The notes beneath the pieces were generated by a model. It saw only the letters and a list, made by a program, of their open reading frames with translations. It ran no database searches and was not told where the DNA came from. From NCBI RefSeq assembly GCF_914767665.1, contig NC_059504.1, positions 10,294,501-10,358,500 of the forward strand: 64,000 nucleotides of DNA. Direction: 5' to 3'. Both the position numbers and the translations under genes were made by a program. Of this stretch, positions 33,710 through 42,850 are shown piece by piece. Origin of the DNA: Harmonia axyridis (Eukaryota > Arthropoda > Insecta > Coleoptera > Coccinellidae). Position 1 is the first letter of the stretch, and the number at the start of each line of letters is the position of its first letter.

Positions 33710-33975
33710 CTCCAATTTCATTGAATATTAAATTAAAGTTATTGGTTTTCTAAGAACTAGTTAGCAATAGACCACAATACAACAATATTTTCGACGGTCA
33801 TGAAAAGAATAGATTCTCTTTCCTGTATTGAAATACTCCTATCGAAATGAAGCTCCGATTTCAATGGAGTGTTCAACTTGTTAGTTTCCGAAGAACTAGT
33901 TAGTAATAAAACACAATACGACAAGCTTTCATCGGCCGTGGAAAGAATGAATTCTTTTTTCTCTATTGAAATATT
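33710..33975. repeat. Two direct repeats of about 130 bp
   Basis: Unit 1 (33710-33836) and unit 2 (33850-33973) share GCTCC-ATTTCA, AAGAACTAGTTAG-AATA, ACACAATAC(A/G)ACAA, and TGTATTGAAATA / TCTATTGAAATA at their ends, about 80% alike by eye. The spacing is about 137 bp. The ORF read across them on the minus strand (33757-34125) reflects the repeat. Confidence 0.6.
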
Positions 33976-34011
33976 TATACTAAAATTCGCAATTACGTAT
34001 CTTTGGATTTT

Positions 34012-35257
34012 AAAGGTGTACAACTTTGTTTTCAACGTTTTGCAATAGATGACTGCAGCGGTAAATGGTAGTCGAAATAAATAGATCGAACATGTCATAC
34101 AATAAGCTTGAGTATTTGTTAACATAACGCCATCGAAATATTAGTCGATTTGTGTCTGCATCATAAAGTTATTCTCGATTAAACATGTCAGCTTATGAGC
34201 CAAATTCTTGTCATTTGCGGGAGGTTTTAATTTTCTACTTTGAAATGAAAAAACCTGCGGCTGAGACTCATCGAATGCTCTCAAATACCTATGGTGAGAC
34301 CGTTATTAGTGAAATAACGTACCGACAGTGGTTTCAATGCATCAAGAACGGTTATTTTAACGTCGTAGACCAGCATGGCGGAGAAAGAGAGAAGGTTTCC
34401 GAAGATGCAGAATTGGAGGCAATAATTGATCAAGACTCATGTCAAACGCAACAAGAATTGGCAGGATAATTGGAAGTGACAGATACAAGGAAATTGGGTA
34501 CCGTACGAGTTGAAGCCGAGAGATGTTGAACGGCGTCTGTTTGCTTGTGAACAGCTACTTGCAAGGCAAAGACGAAAGGGATTTCTTCATCGCATTGTGA
34601 CTGGAGAAGAAGAATGGGTTCATTACGACAATCCCAAGCGCAGAAAATCATGGGGATATCCCAGCCATGCTTCCACGTCGATAGCCAAACCGAATATTCA
34701 CGGTTCCAAGGTCCTGCTCAGTATTTGGTGGGACCAACTTGGCGTAGTGTATTATTAGTTGTTAAAACCGACTGAAACAATCACAGGCGATCGTTATCGA
34801 ATACAATCAATGCATTTAAGCCGAGCATTGAAAGACAAATGATCGCAAAACAACGAGAAACATAATAGAGTGATTTTACAGCATGACAATGCTCGACCTT
34901 ATGTTGCGAAAGTGGTCATATCATGACATATCATACATGAAATGTTGAAATGGGTCCTACCCCACCCGCCGTATTCTCCAGACTTTGCTCCATCGAACTA
35001 TCACTTGTTTCAATCAATGGCACACGGCCTGGCTGACCAGCACTTCCAGTCTTATGAAGAAGTAAGAAATTGGATCGATTCGAGGATCGCTTCAAAAAAT
35101 GACCAGTTTTTTCGACGCGGGATTCGAACGCTTCCCGAAAGATGGGAGGAAGTAGTGGCCAGCGATAGACAATACTTTGAATCATAAATGTATAACCAAT
35201 TTTTCACAATAAAACCTCGAATTTCGGAAAAAAAACGGATCAAAGTTGTATGCCTAT
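34012..35257 (+). pseudogene. Mauritiana-type mariner, near full length
   Basis: The left end AGGTGTACAACTTTG at 34014 and the right end CAAAGTTGTATGCCT at about 35241-35255 are inverted repeats of an element of about 1.25 kb, the normal mariner size. The start at 34185 gives MSAYEPNSCHLREVLIF and the N-terminal domain through QDSCQTQQELAG. A deletion removes the second helix-turn-helix. The frame resumes at 34510: DVERRLFACEQLLARQRRKG, IVTGEEEWVHYD (first D changed to E), SIWWDQLGVVYY then a stop, VILQHDNARPYVA (second D), a rearranged patch near 34920, HPPYSPDFAPSNYHLF (third D changed to N), and finally WIDSRIASKNDQFFRRGI and QYFES. Dead by stops, deletion and two lost aspartates. Confidence 0.88.
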
Positions 35258-35259
35258 GT

Positions 35260-35570
35260 ATGATTATACCAAGGTCATGCTTAGTATTTGGTGGAACCAG
35301 CTCGGCGTAGTGCATTATGAGTTGATAAAACCTGATGACCAGCCTTTCCGATTTTATTAAGAAGTAAAAAATTAGATCGATTCGTGGATCGCTTCGAAAG
35401 ATGACCAGTATTTTCAACGTGGGATTCGTATGCTGCCCGAAAGATGGGAGAAAGTAGTGTCCATTGATGGACAATACTTTGAATCATAAATGTATAACCA
35501 GTTTTTACAATAAGGCCTCGAATTTCGGAAAAAAACGTCGGAAGCAAAGTTGTACGCCTAGATCTATATT
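35260..35570 (+). pseudogene. Mauritiana-type mariner, internally deleted
   Basis: CATGCTTAGTATTTGGTGG and the GTGCATTATGAGTTG region match the central transposase (WWDQLGVV-YEL; here the stop of the neighbouring copy is absent). The sequence then jumps to the C-terminus (WI-SKDDQ-F--GI, LPERWEKVV equivalents) and ends in AATTTCGGAAAAAAACG ... AAGTTGTACGCCT at about 35560. About 400 bp of catalytic region are missing. It sits directly downstream of the 34.0-kb copy in the same orientation. Confidence 0.8.
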
Positions 35571-35604
35571 TAATTAAAATTCGCAATTACGTATCCTTTG
35601 ATTC

Positions 35605-36600
35605 CACAAAATGCATGCATCAACTAAAATATATCAGACATCTAGGTACTCGTCCGGATTTTGTTGAATTTCTTCTGTTCAGTAACATACGGACCAACAA
35701 GAAATCTAGTGAATCTTTTTATTAGTGTGTCAAACAAATCAATTCTGAGAATTTGGTCATTGCAATAAATTATGAAAGAGTTAAAATCCTCAATAAAATA
35801 AACACCATTGAGTATAACGTCAACGTAGATCTATTATGTCTGTTGACATTAAACATTCTTTCAACAATGAACTTTTCGATCTTCTTCCCACACTTGCGCC
35901 TACGAAAAAGACGCATTTACATCAGACCAGACAGTATGATGGACTAATTTGAATTCTGGAGCCACTTTAGTCATGCAACTTCCCACTCTTTTCAGCTCTT
36001 CCATACATTCCGTCAGAAATGGTGGATATTAAGAATGCAAGTAGCATCTAAATACAGTCAGGGGCGATTTGATTATGGAATTGATTAATTATAAAAAACC
36101 ATTTAATTTTACGAGAGAGCTTGACCAATTTCGAGTGTCAGCTTTTCGATGCAGTTGTCTCAGGTTGCCGCCATGTTTTTTTACTCATAGGTCATCAGGT
36201 GTAATATGACAGTCACCTTATTTGTAACTTATATTGTATTGGTGAGGCTTAGCGATCATTTTGTTTGTTCAAGGATGAACTATTCGAAAATTTTCAGTGT
36301 GGACCAACCTTTGAATATATAATTTAATGTCACCTCTTTCTATTCAACAAAAAGATTAAGTATTAAATCATCATGACAACATCGGTGACCGATTTCTATA
36401 AATGTAACATGAAAAGTTTAAGAAAACCACTGACGTCAGAAGGTTTTGCGTGCTTACTTATTTAGATACGCGCATTAAGTAACGCTTGTATCTTAAGAAA
36501 TAAAAACAAGAATTTTCCAAAAAAATGCCGGTTTCAGGATTTTTGGGCCATATTCCTGAAGAAACGAAAATATTTCGATGAAATAATAATTTGCATTCTC
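35605..36600. other. No gene seen
   Basis: AT-rich. The frame 35753-35947 has no motif. Confidence 0.45.
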
Positions 36601-36624
36601 TACTTTTCGACATGTTTCGTTATA

Positions 36625-37436
36625 TATTTATATTTTATAAGATTCTGGAGAAAGTGAAAGTACTCAAGGACTTCAGAATATATCTGGATTCGAAATTATC
36701 ATTTGAACGCCACATAGATGATATTGTTTCCAGAGCTTTCAGAATGCTCGGTTTCATTCTGAGAATTTCGCGTTCATTTAGAAGTGAGGAAACGCTAAAG
36801 GTTCTTTACTTTTCGCTTGTTTGCAGTATAGTTGAATATGCAACGCCAATTTGGAATCCCTTTTATCACAAATATATTAATCGGATCGAAAGAGTACAAA
36901 GAAAGTTCACTAGAGTCTTATACTACAGGTTCGGGAATAGACAAGTTGAGTGTCCTTATGATGCAAGGTTGAGGCTTTATATATTGACTACTCTGGAGCA
37001 GAGAAGGGTTGTATTCGATCAAACTTTTTATATCGGATAATGAATGGCCACTTCAATTTCCTTCTCATTAATGACGTTTATTTGAACACTCGTGCTTTCA
37101 CCGGACGTCGAAGAGAACTGTTTTATGTCCCAAGAGCGTGCACGTCGTTGTTTTAAAACACCATTTTTTTGAGAATCATGCGGTTTTATAACTGGCACAT
37201 TTTTTTTATTGACATTTTCAATATTTCTCAAGTTGCTTTTGGGGAAAAATTATATTTGTATTTATGTAGAAATTACTGAATTGTTTATTTTTTTGATATT
37301 GTTGATATGTTTTATCTTATAGTTTATGTTCATTCTCAATTGTAAATATCTTCTTTTTTTTGGTGAATCCTTGTAATTGGGTTATTCTTGTTAGGATTCC
37401 TGAATATGTTAAATAAATAAAATAAATAAATAAATA
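36625..37436 (+). pseudogene. Jockey/CR1-like LINE, 3' end
   Basis: The frame from 36591 reads VLKDFRIYLDSKLSFERHID, AFRMLGFILRISRSF, LKVLYFSLVCSIVEYATPIW, then RIERVQRKFTRVLYYRF. This is the thumb and post-polymerase region of a jockey/CR1-type reverse transcriptase ('LG--LDSKLSF--HI', 'LY-SLV-SI-EYA--IW-P', 'IE-VQ-KF-R'). After a frameshift near 37035 the C-terminus continues: MNGHFNFLLINDVYLNTRAF, GRRRELFYVPRACTSLF. About 200 bp of 3' untranslated sequence follow, ending in AAATAAATAAATAAAT (37410-37436), a typical LINE tail. It is 5'-truncated, as LINE insertions usually are. Confidence 0.82.
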
Positions 37437-37442
37437 TATTTT

Positions 37443-37705
37443 ATAGTTCATACATTTTTATTTCATATCAAAAATTCTTCAAAATATCATATTCATCGTT
37501 ACATCCAAAATTGTTCAAACTATCATATTCATCGTCATATCAAAAATTTTTCAAAATATCATATTCATAGTCATATCAAAAATTGTTCAAAATATGTGTC
37601 ATATTCACCTTCATATCAAAAATTGTTCGAAATATCATATTCATCGTCATATCAAAAACAGTTCGAAATATCATATTCATTGTCATATCAAAAATAGTTG
37701 AAATA
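37443..37705. repeat. 36-bp tandem repeat, about seven units
   Basis: The unit is CATCGTCATATCAAAAATTG followed by TTCAAAATATCATATT (36 bp). It is repeated about seven times with a few percent to 20% divergence and one 4-5-bp insertion near 37593. Because 36 is a multiple of three, both strands show open frames with a 12-residue period (for example NIIFIVISKTVR); they are a by-product of the repeat. It starts a few bases after the LINE tail. Confidence 0.8.
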
Positions 37706-37709
37706 GCGA

Positions 37710-38265
37710 GAAATTGCGCCCTCTGCTCTAGAACAAGAGTTAAAATATTGGATCGATCACTTCTGGGATTCTCCAAATTCCAGTTCCTTCAAATGAAATT
37801 AAATTAAATGCAATGATGCTATTATTCAGTCTTCTTTCATTCATTATCTTTATTATAAACAATAGATCATCTATTATTAGAGTATCTCGTAAAAGCTCAT
37901 CATTACGATTATGTACCCAAGCATCAATTATCGTAATTTTCATATTGTCAAGTTATTTTACGAATTATAGCTTTTGCATGAAATAAAATATTATCATATT
38001 AGTTTTACGAATTTATTCATCAAATTTCGCTTTAAAACAATTGATTTGTCTATCGTCAATAATCAAACTAGCTGAATTACTAGGTTTCCTTCCTTTGTCA
38101 ATTCCAGCTAGTTGATTGATTTCCAAATCCATACATCAGTGTATTCAATTGTCCAGTTCGATTAGAATATTGGGACGAATTATTAAATTTATCTGTGCCT
38201 AGATCCTACGGCATTCACTGTTGCCAGGAAGAATAATCTCAATAGTGAAAAATAAGGAAAATAAG
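37710..38265. other. No gene seen
   Basis: AT-rich spacer. The frame 37740-37943 has no recognised motif. Confidence 0.45.
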
Positions 38266-38267
38266 TT

Positions 38268-38312
38268 ATTTGACGTCAGCCGCTTTTGAGTGTTCTTTCA
38301 TTTATACACCTG
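38268..38312. repeat. R2 half-repeat
   Basis: TGACGTCAGCCGCTTTTGAG followed by TGTTCTTTCATTTATAC matches one arm of the R2 fold-back family (compare 39299). Confidence 0.45.
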
Positions 38313-38387
38313 TGAAGGCTGGGTTATTCAATAAGTTTTGCGGTTTGATATTATTTTTTTTATTTTTTTTGATATGTTCAAGCGTGA

Positions 38388-38605
38388 TCCAAGGAGGGAT
38401 ATCAAGGGGGTCAGGACACCGCTCCCCCCCAAAATGGAACCACCTAACACTTAATATGCGTTTCAAGCAGACAAGTTACGAAATGGTCCCATAAAAAAAC
38501 TTGAACCCCATAACAGTGACACCCTCCCCAAAATTTGAGGCTAGGGCAATACCTCCTAGAACATATCTCATCTAGGAGATATTGGCTAGGGCCGCCCTTG
38601 GATAT
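38388..38605. mobile_element. Short GC-rich element with inverted ends
   Basis: ATCCAAGGAGGGATATCAAG at the left and GGGCCGCCCTTGGAT at the right form inverted ends (ATCCAAGG-GGG). The interior of about 190 bp is much more C-rich than its surroundings (CCGCTCCCCCCC, ACACCCTCCCC). A related stretch of similar composition lies at 44356-44420. It is probably a short non-autonomous DNA transposon; the family is unknown. Confidence 0.45.
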
Positions 38606-38609
38606 ATTT

Positions 38610-39298
38610 GTAGCCTATTTCAACAAACACGAATCTTTGTACAGAAAAGGTATTTGAAAGTTAACTAATTCGACGAATATTTCGAATTTCCAAAAAAATA
38701 GTGTGTTTTTACTTATTAGGCCCGGAACTTATTGTTGTAAAGACCATCTCTATTCAACAATCATTTTCGATGGTTGTCGTCAAAATGACATTGAATGACG
38801 AATATATCTGCTTACATAGTTATTCAATATTGTGGCTAGCAGATAATTTTTTCACACATAATGGATCGCATAGTAATTCACAATTTCACAATCTCAAGAT
38901 AATTCTCCAGATAAAAAGCCCATATATAAATGTTATCTCTTCAACATTCGTCTCTATACGAACGAGTCATACCACTGCACGTTCTGAACATATATGTATA
39001 TTTAAATACAAGTCGAATTATCTAAATTCGCTAAAGCAAACCATATCCTTGAATTCAAAGATGAATTATTCATACAATATGTGGATATACGAACGGAGCT
39101 TCTTGCTTTACTCACTCTGCGGCACACAACAAAAACCATTGAAAGACATCTCGAGGAATATGAATGAAGAATCTCGCAGATGTATTACACTGCCTAATGG
39201 TAACATACGACGGAAGTAATTGAGAGAGATGACACAAATTCATTTTCTAAATATAAGGAAGAATCGTCAACGCTATCAAAAAGTTTGGAAAGTATTAG
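38610..39298. other. No assigned gene; 172-codon frame
   Basis: The frame 38701-39219 (MCFYLLGPELIVVKTISIQQ...) is one of the longest in the window, but it shows no domain, is rich in N, S, I and Y as expected of AT-rich chance frames, and has no context supporting a gene. Confidence 0.3.
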
Positions 39299-39530
39299 CG
39301 TGAGGACGGGAGCTTTTGAGCGCTCATTTATTTATGAAATTTAAAAACGTTTAAACTGAATGAACGAGCGCTCAAAATATCCTGATTGGGCGTCAGTGAT
39401 TTTCCAATTTTTTTTTGCTTGAATAATTTATGGTACTGATGACGTTTTCATCACAACATTTCGTACGAACTTTGAAATGATAAATCTATATCTACATGCA
39501 AAATTTCAACCCGATCCAATCGTTAATTAC
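39299..39530. repeat. R2 fold-back repeat plus flank
   Basis: Left arm: GGGAGCTTTTGAGCGCTCAT then TTATTTATGAAA. Right arm: TGAACGAGCGCTCAAAATAT ... GGGCGTCAGTG, the inverse, ending at about 39405. It is followed by GATGACGTTTTCATCACAAC and CATGCAAAATTTCAACCCGA, which resembles the repeated blocks at 42470-42780 and 50560-50720. The P-like element copy at 39550 follows at once. Confidence 0.6.
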
Positions 39531-39549
39531 AATAAAATTGAGGTATATC

Positions 39550-40131
39550 CAGCGTAATAAATATAGATAGAGGAAGCATATGTCATTTTTAGTAAGCAAA
39601 TTTTGTCCCCAACATGAACTTTCAAATTTGACTTGAAGCGCGCGGAAATGAAAACATATCACTGATACGATATTTCACTCAATTCGCGAAGAAGAACGCA
39701 CTCCTTATGTGAATCAACGTTTCATTCTAACTCAAAATATATTGAAAAAAATACCTAAATATATCATAAATTCAGAAAACAAACTTCAAGCGCGCCAAAT
39801 GACAAACGACGTGAAACAACCGATGACACTAGGAGAACAAAAGTTGCCAAACCTTGGATTTCAGCACCTAGATAAAGAAAATAATAAATATCCTGCTTAT
39901 TATAAATTCAACAATTAGGAAAAATATCGGTTTCCAAATATTCAAATTTGCATATTTAATCGGGAATCACTCAAATAAATATATTTCATTCAATATAATA
40001 TACATTCATAATGATAAAGTAAAATTGTGGATTTGAAAATATATCACAATCCGACAACGTAATCTAACCATGTTGGGGACATGTAAAAATTGCGTATACT
40101 CCCTCTATCTATCTATGTTTATTACTCTATG
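39550..40131 (-). mobile_element. P-like non-autonomous element, copy 1
   Basis: 582 bp with ends CAGCGTAATAAATATAGATAG and (inverse) CATAGAGTAATAAACATAGAT, about 31 bp of terminal inverted repeat. The flanks GGTATATC (39542-39549) and GTTATATC (40132-40139) match 7 of 8, consistent with an 8-bp target duplication. On the minus strand near 39710-39660 lies a damaged copy of the THAP-like start that is readable in copies 2 and 3. Terminal repeat length, CA...TG ends, 8-bp duplication and THAP-like start together suggest the P superfamily. No transposase catalytic domain is present. Confidence 0.65.
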
Positions 40132-40790
40132 GTTATATCCAATATACTTCTTCAATTTTCTATGGTTCTGTTAATGTGTTCAGATTAGAATTTTTCAAGG
40201 AAATTTTTTTCAGTGTGTGGTATCTGAATGTTCAAGAACACTCTCAATTAAAAATTAAAGATATTTGAGCAGTCTAGTCTACTGCTCCACTGAAAAAGGC
40301 ACACAAAAACAAATATTTGTATTATGGTTTTTCTCAATTTGCTCTTATTAAATTCTTGTTAGACTATTCTGCTGAATTATAGCGTCAGGAAATAAAATGC
40401 AATTTCCGCATGATTAGAGCTAGGCTACTTAATCACAGGATTGAGAGCCCATTGCCCTCGAACGCACGTTATTTACTCGATCATCCGGTAAATATGTGAT
40501 GTCTGTATTTACTTCAAGATGAACAGCACACAAATTCAAGTATAGATTTCAGTACGCCCAGATATAGTTAGCACATTAGATCAAATGTTGTGAAAGAACA
40601 TTTCTTCTTTGATTGATAAGACAAATGAAATTGATCACATGAATCACATCAGTAGGAATACACGTGACTCAAGGAATCTCGGGTGTGCCGCTCACATGGC
40701 ATCACCAATGCCAAATCACTTTTTTTTCATCATTACCAAGCTTCCAAATGCCTGTCAAAATTTCAGTTCTTAGGAGAACTGAGAGTCTTA
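40132..40790. other. No gene seen
   Basis: AT-rich spacer; nothing recognised. Confidence 0.45.
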
Positions 40791-40792
40791 TG

Positions 40793-41515
40793 AAGGGGTT
40801 TTTTTTAGAGCTACAGAACTTTAAATTGCAATAAAACAACGATGGATTATTCGATTGACATGAATTTTATTTAACCGCAGGATAATCTTGTGGCATTACA
40901 TTTTAAATATGATTTCTGGCATATGACCTCCACGGCTGGCTCGGATGTAGTCCAATCTGGACGTCCAATTTTCGATGAATTTTTCCAACATTTGTGGCCG
41001 TATATCGGCAATAACACAGCGAATGTTGTCTTCCAAATGATCAAGGATTTGTGGCTTATCCGCATAGACCAATGACTTTACATAGCCCCACAGAAAGTAG
41101 TCTAGCGGTGTTAAATCACAAGATCTTGGAGGCCAATTCACAGGTCCAAAACGTGAAATTACTCGGGAACCAAACGTGTCTTTCAATAAATCGATTGTGG
41201 CACGAGCTGTGTGACATGTTCGCCGTCTTGTTGGAAGCACAGCTCCTGGACATCATAGTTGTTCAATTCAGGAATGAAAAAGTTAGTAATCATGGCTCTA
41301 TACCGATCACCATTGACTGTAACGTTCTGCCCATCATCGTTTTTGAAGAAGTACGGACCAATGATTCCACCAGCCCATAAAGCGCACCAGTCAGTTTTTC
41401 TGGATGTAACGGTGTTTCGACATACACTTGAGGATTAGCTTCACTCCAAATGCGGCAGTTTTGTTTGTTGACGTAGCCATTCAACCAGAAGTGCGCTTCA
41501 TCGCTAAACAAAATT
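40793..41515 (-). pseudogene. Rosa-type element, copy B, 5'-truncated
   Basis: The 3' terminal repeat AAGGGGTTTTTTTTAGAGC starts at 40793. The minus strand gives FSDEAHFWLNGYVNKQN at about 41510, VETPLHPEKLT and, after frameshifts near 41388 and 41220, CHTARATIDLLKDTFGSRV, CDLTPLDYFLWGYVKSLVYA and GGHMPEIIFKM. The first and third catalytic D are present; the second-D block is damaged (the QQDG equivalent is frameshifted). Homology ends at about 41515, precisely at the codon block where the other copies have their internal join, so the upstream terminal repeat and N-terminus are missing. Confidence 0.8.
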
Positions 41516-41545
41516 AATGATACAAATTTTGATACTTTTTCTTTC

Positions 41546-42385
41546 AATCATTTTTGTCTTAATGAAAAAGTATATTTGCATCGGATATTTTCATGTGGGC
41601 AGGGCCAAACGGTAGGTCCTAGGAAAGAAAAAGTCATATGGAGTACCCCTTCTAGAATCAAACGAGTATACCGGGTGCATCGTCTAAAGTCAGCTCACGA
41701 TCCTGGATGTCCAAAAAAAAATGTACCCAGTGAGGGATCTATCGGCATAGTGACGGAGTCTAAGGGGCGGAGCACAGGCCTAAGGCCGACAATACGTGGA
41801 AGAAGAAGGTTGAGTGACGCTACTTTTGTTGTCACCCTGTAGCATAAAACTATAACAGAAAGAGAAATCTGTTCAATATCATCAAAAAGATGCACGAAGT
41901 CCCTACGGATTTGGGACACTCTGTATATTTTATCATCTTCAAATATATGATCAATATTTACGTCTTGCATTACCAAACCATAAATTATTTCCAAATTCAT
42001 TCACAAGTGTTGATGTGAAATCGATTGTTCCCAAGATAATTTCAACATGATATAGACGAAGGTTATGATATAATCGCCAATTCATTAAAGAGACTCGTCT
42101 CTAAATAAATCGTGGGTGTTTGCCTACAAATATTTGAGTGCATTATTCTCAAGGAAATCATAATGGAATGCAATGAAGGCTGCCAAGAAATTCATACGTT
42201 GAATACCGTTCAAAACGTTTCCGTGTAAGTAATCGAAGTATGAATGAAGTTGGAAGGTAGTCATTTTCGTAATACCGCTCTTTAGAAGTATTGAATATTC
42301 ATAGGAAAATCTACAAGCAGCGATTGATGTTGAACAACAGTGATTTTTGAAGTATTCGAATCAGTTGTAGTAAAAAAAGTAAGAT
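41546..42385. other. No gene seen; one shared GC-rich fragment
   Basis: ACCCAGTGAGGGATCTATCG and GCATAGTGACGGAG (41725-41773) match 55097-55145 with about 85% identity, in the same orientation; both lie within about 250 bp of a rosa-type copy. The minus strand of both reads RPL--VTMP-DPSLG. The family is unknown. The rest is featureless. Confidence 0.45.
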
Positions 42386-42390
42386 AAATA

Positions 42391-42850
42391 CACTGACGTG
42401 AACTCTGCAGCTTTTGGATATTCTTTTTCATAAATTCTTCTTGAATTATTTATAATTGTGATGAAGCGTTCGACGTGAAATTTTGCATGAAGCTTAAAAT
42501 TGTTATTTTATATCCACTTCCAAAATCTTAACTAGATCGGATCTGCTGTAGGTAAAATGTGAGATTATTTTATTCGCTATTCTCCTCGAGTTGTTTTCTA
42601 TGGTCAGATTGACGTTAGCAACATAAGATTTGCACGAAGCTTCAAATGGTTATTCTTCATTTACTCGCAGATTATCGGATATGTAGTCACGGAAATATTG
42701 GGTATTTCTTTTTCAATATCCTCCTTGAATTTTCTATGATATCAATTTGAAATTTCGCACGGAGCTTTAGATTCAAAGTTTAGAGGTGAGCTATTCTCAA
42801 CATTAATCGCCAAAATCTACAGCTCGCCCTTCAGTTCCACTGTATCTCCA
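42391..42850. repeat. R2-related tandem blocks, about three units
   Basis: An R2-like arm (CACTGACGTGAACTCTGCAG, CTTTTGGATATTC) is followed by three diverged blocks. Each has a Tcc/T-TTGA-TT-T-TATG start, then a GAAATTT(T/C)GCA(T/C)G(A/G)AGCTT-type core (near 42480, 42635 and 42755), spaced about 145 and 120 bp. Similar blocks are at 39420-39530, 50560-50720 and 52010. Confidence 0.5.

Larger units (their letters stand above)
33981..35603. repeat. 30-bp direct repeats flanking a mariner block
   Basis: TAAAATTCGCAATTACGTAT followed by C-TTTG-GATT occurs at 33981-34010 and again at 35575-35603, with two single-base length differences. Between them lie one mariner (34012-35257) and a second, deleted mariner (35260-35570). 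Mariners make only a 2-bp TA duplication, so these flanks have another origin. Confidence 0.65.

Noticed and set aside
37443..37705. CRISPR-like array (36-bp periodic repeat)
   Set aside because: The repeats are contiguous with no unique spacers and the genome is eukaryotic.
37576..37807. Periodic peptide NIIFIVISK as a repeat protein
   Set aside because: It is the 36-bp minisatellite read in frame; both strands are open for the same reason.
38701..39219. 172-codon frame as a gene
   Set aside because: No domain, AT-driven composition and no supporting context; length alone is weak evidence in AT-rich DNA.
40741..40792. Flank of rosa-type copy B matching the 40-bp repeat beside copy C
   Set aside because: Only GAGTCTTATG-like text is shared, too short to claim a common target.
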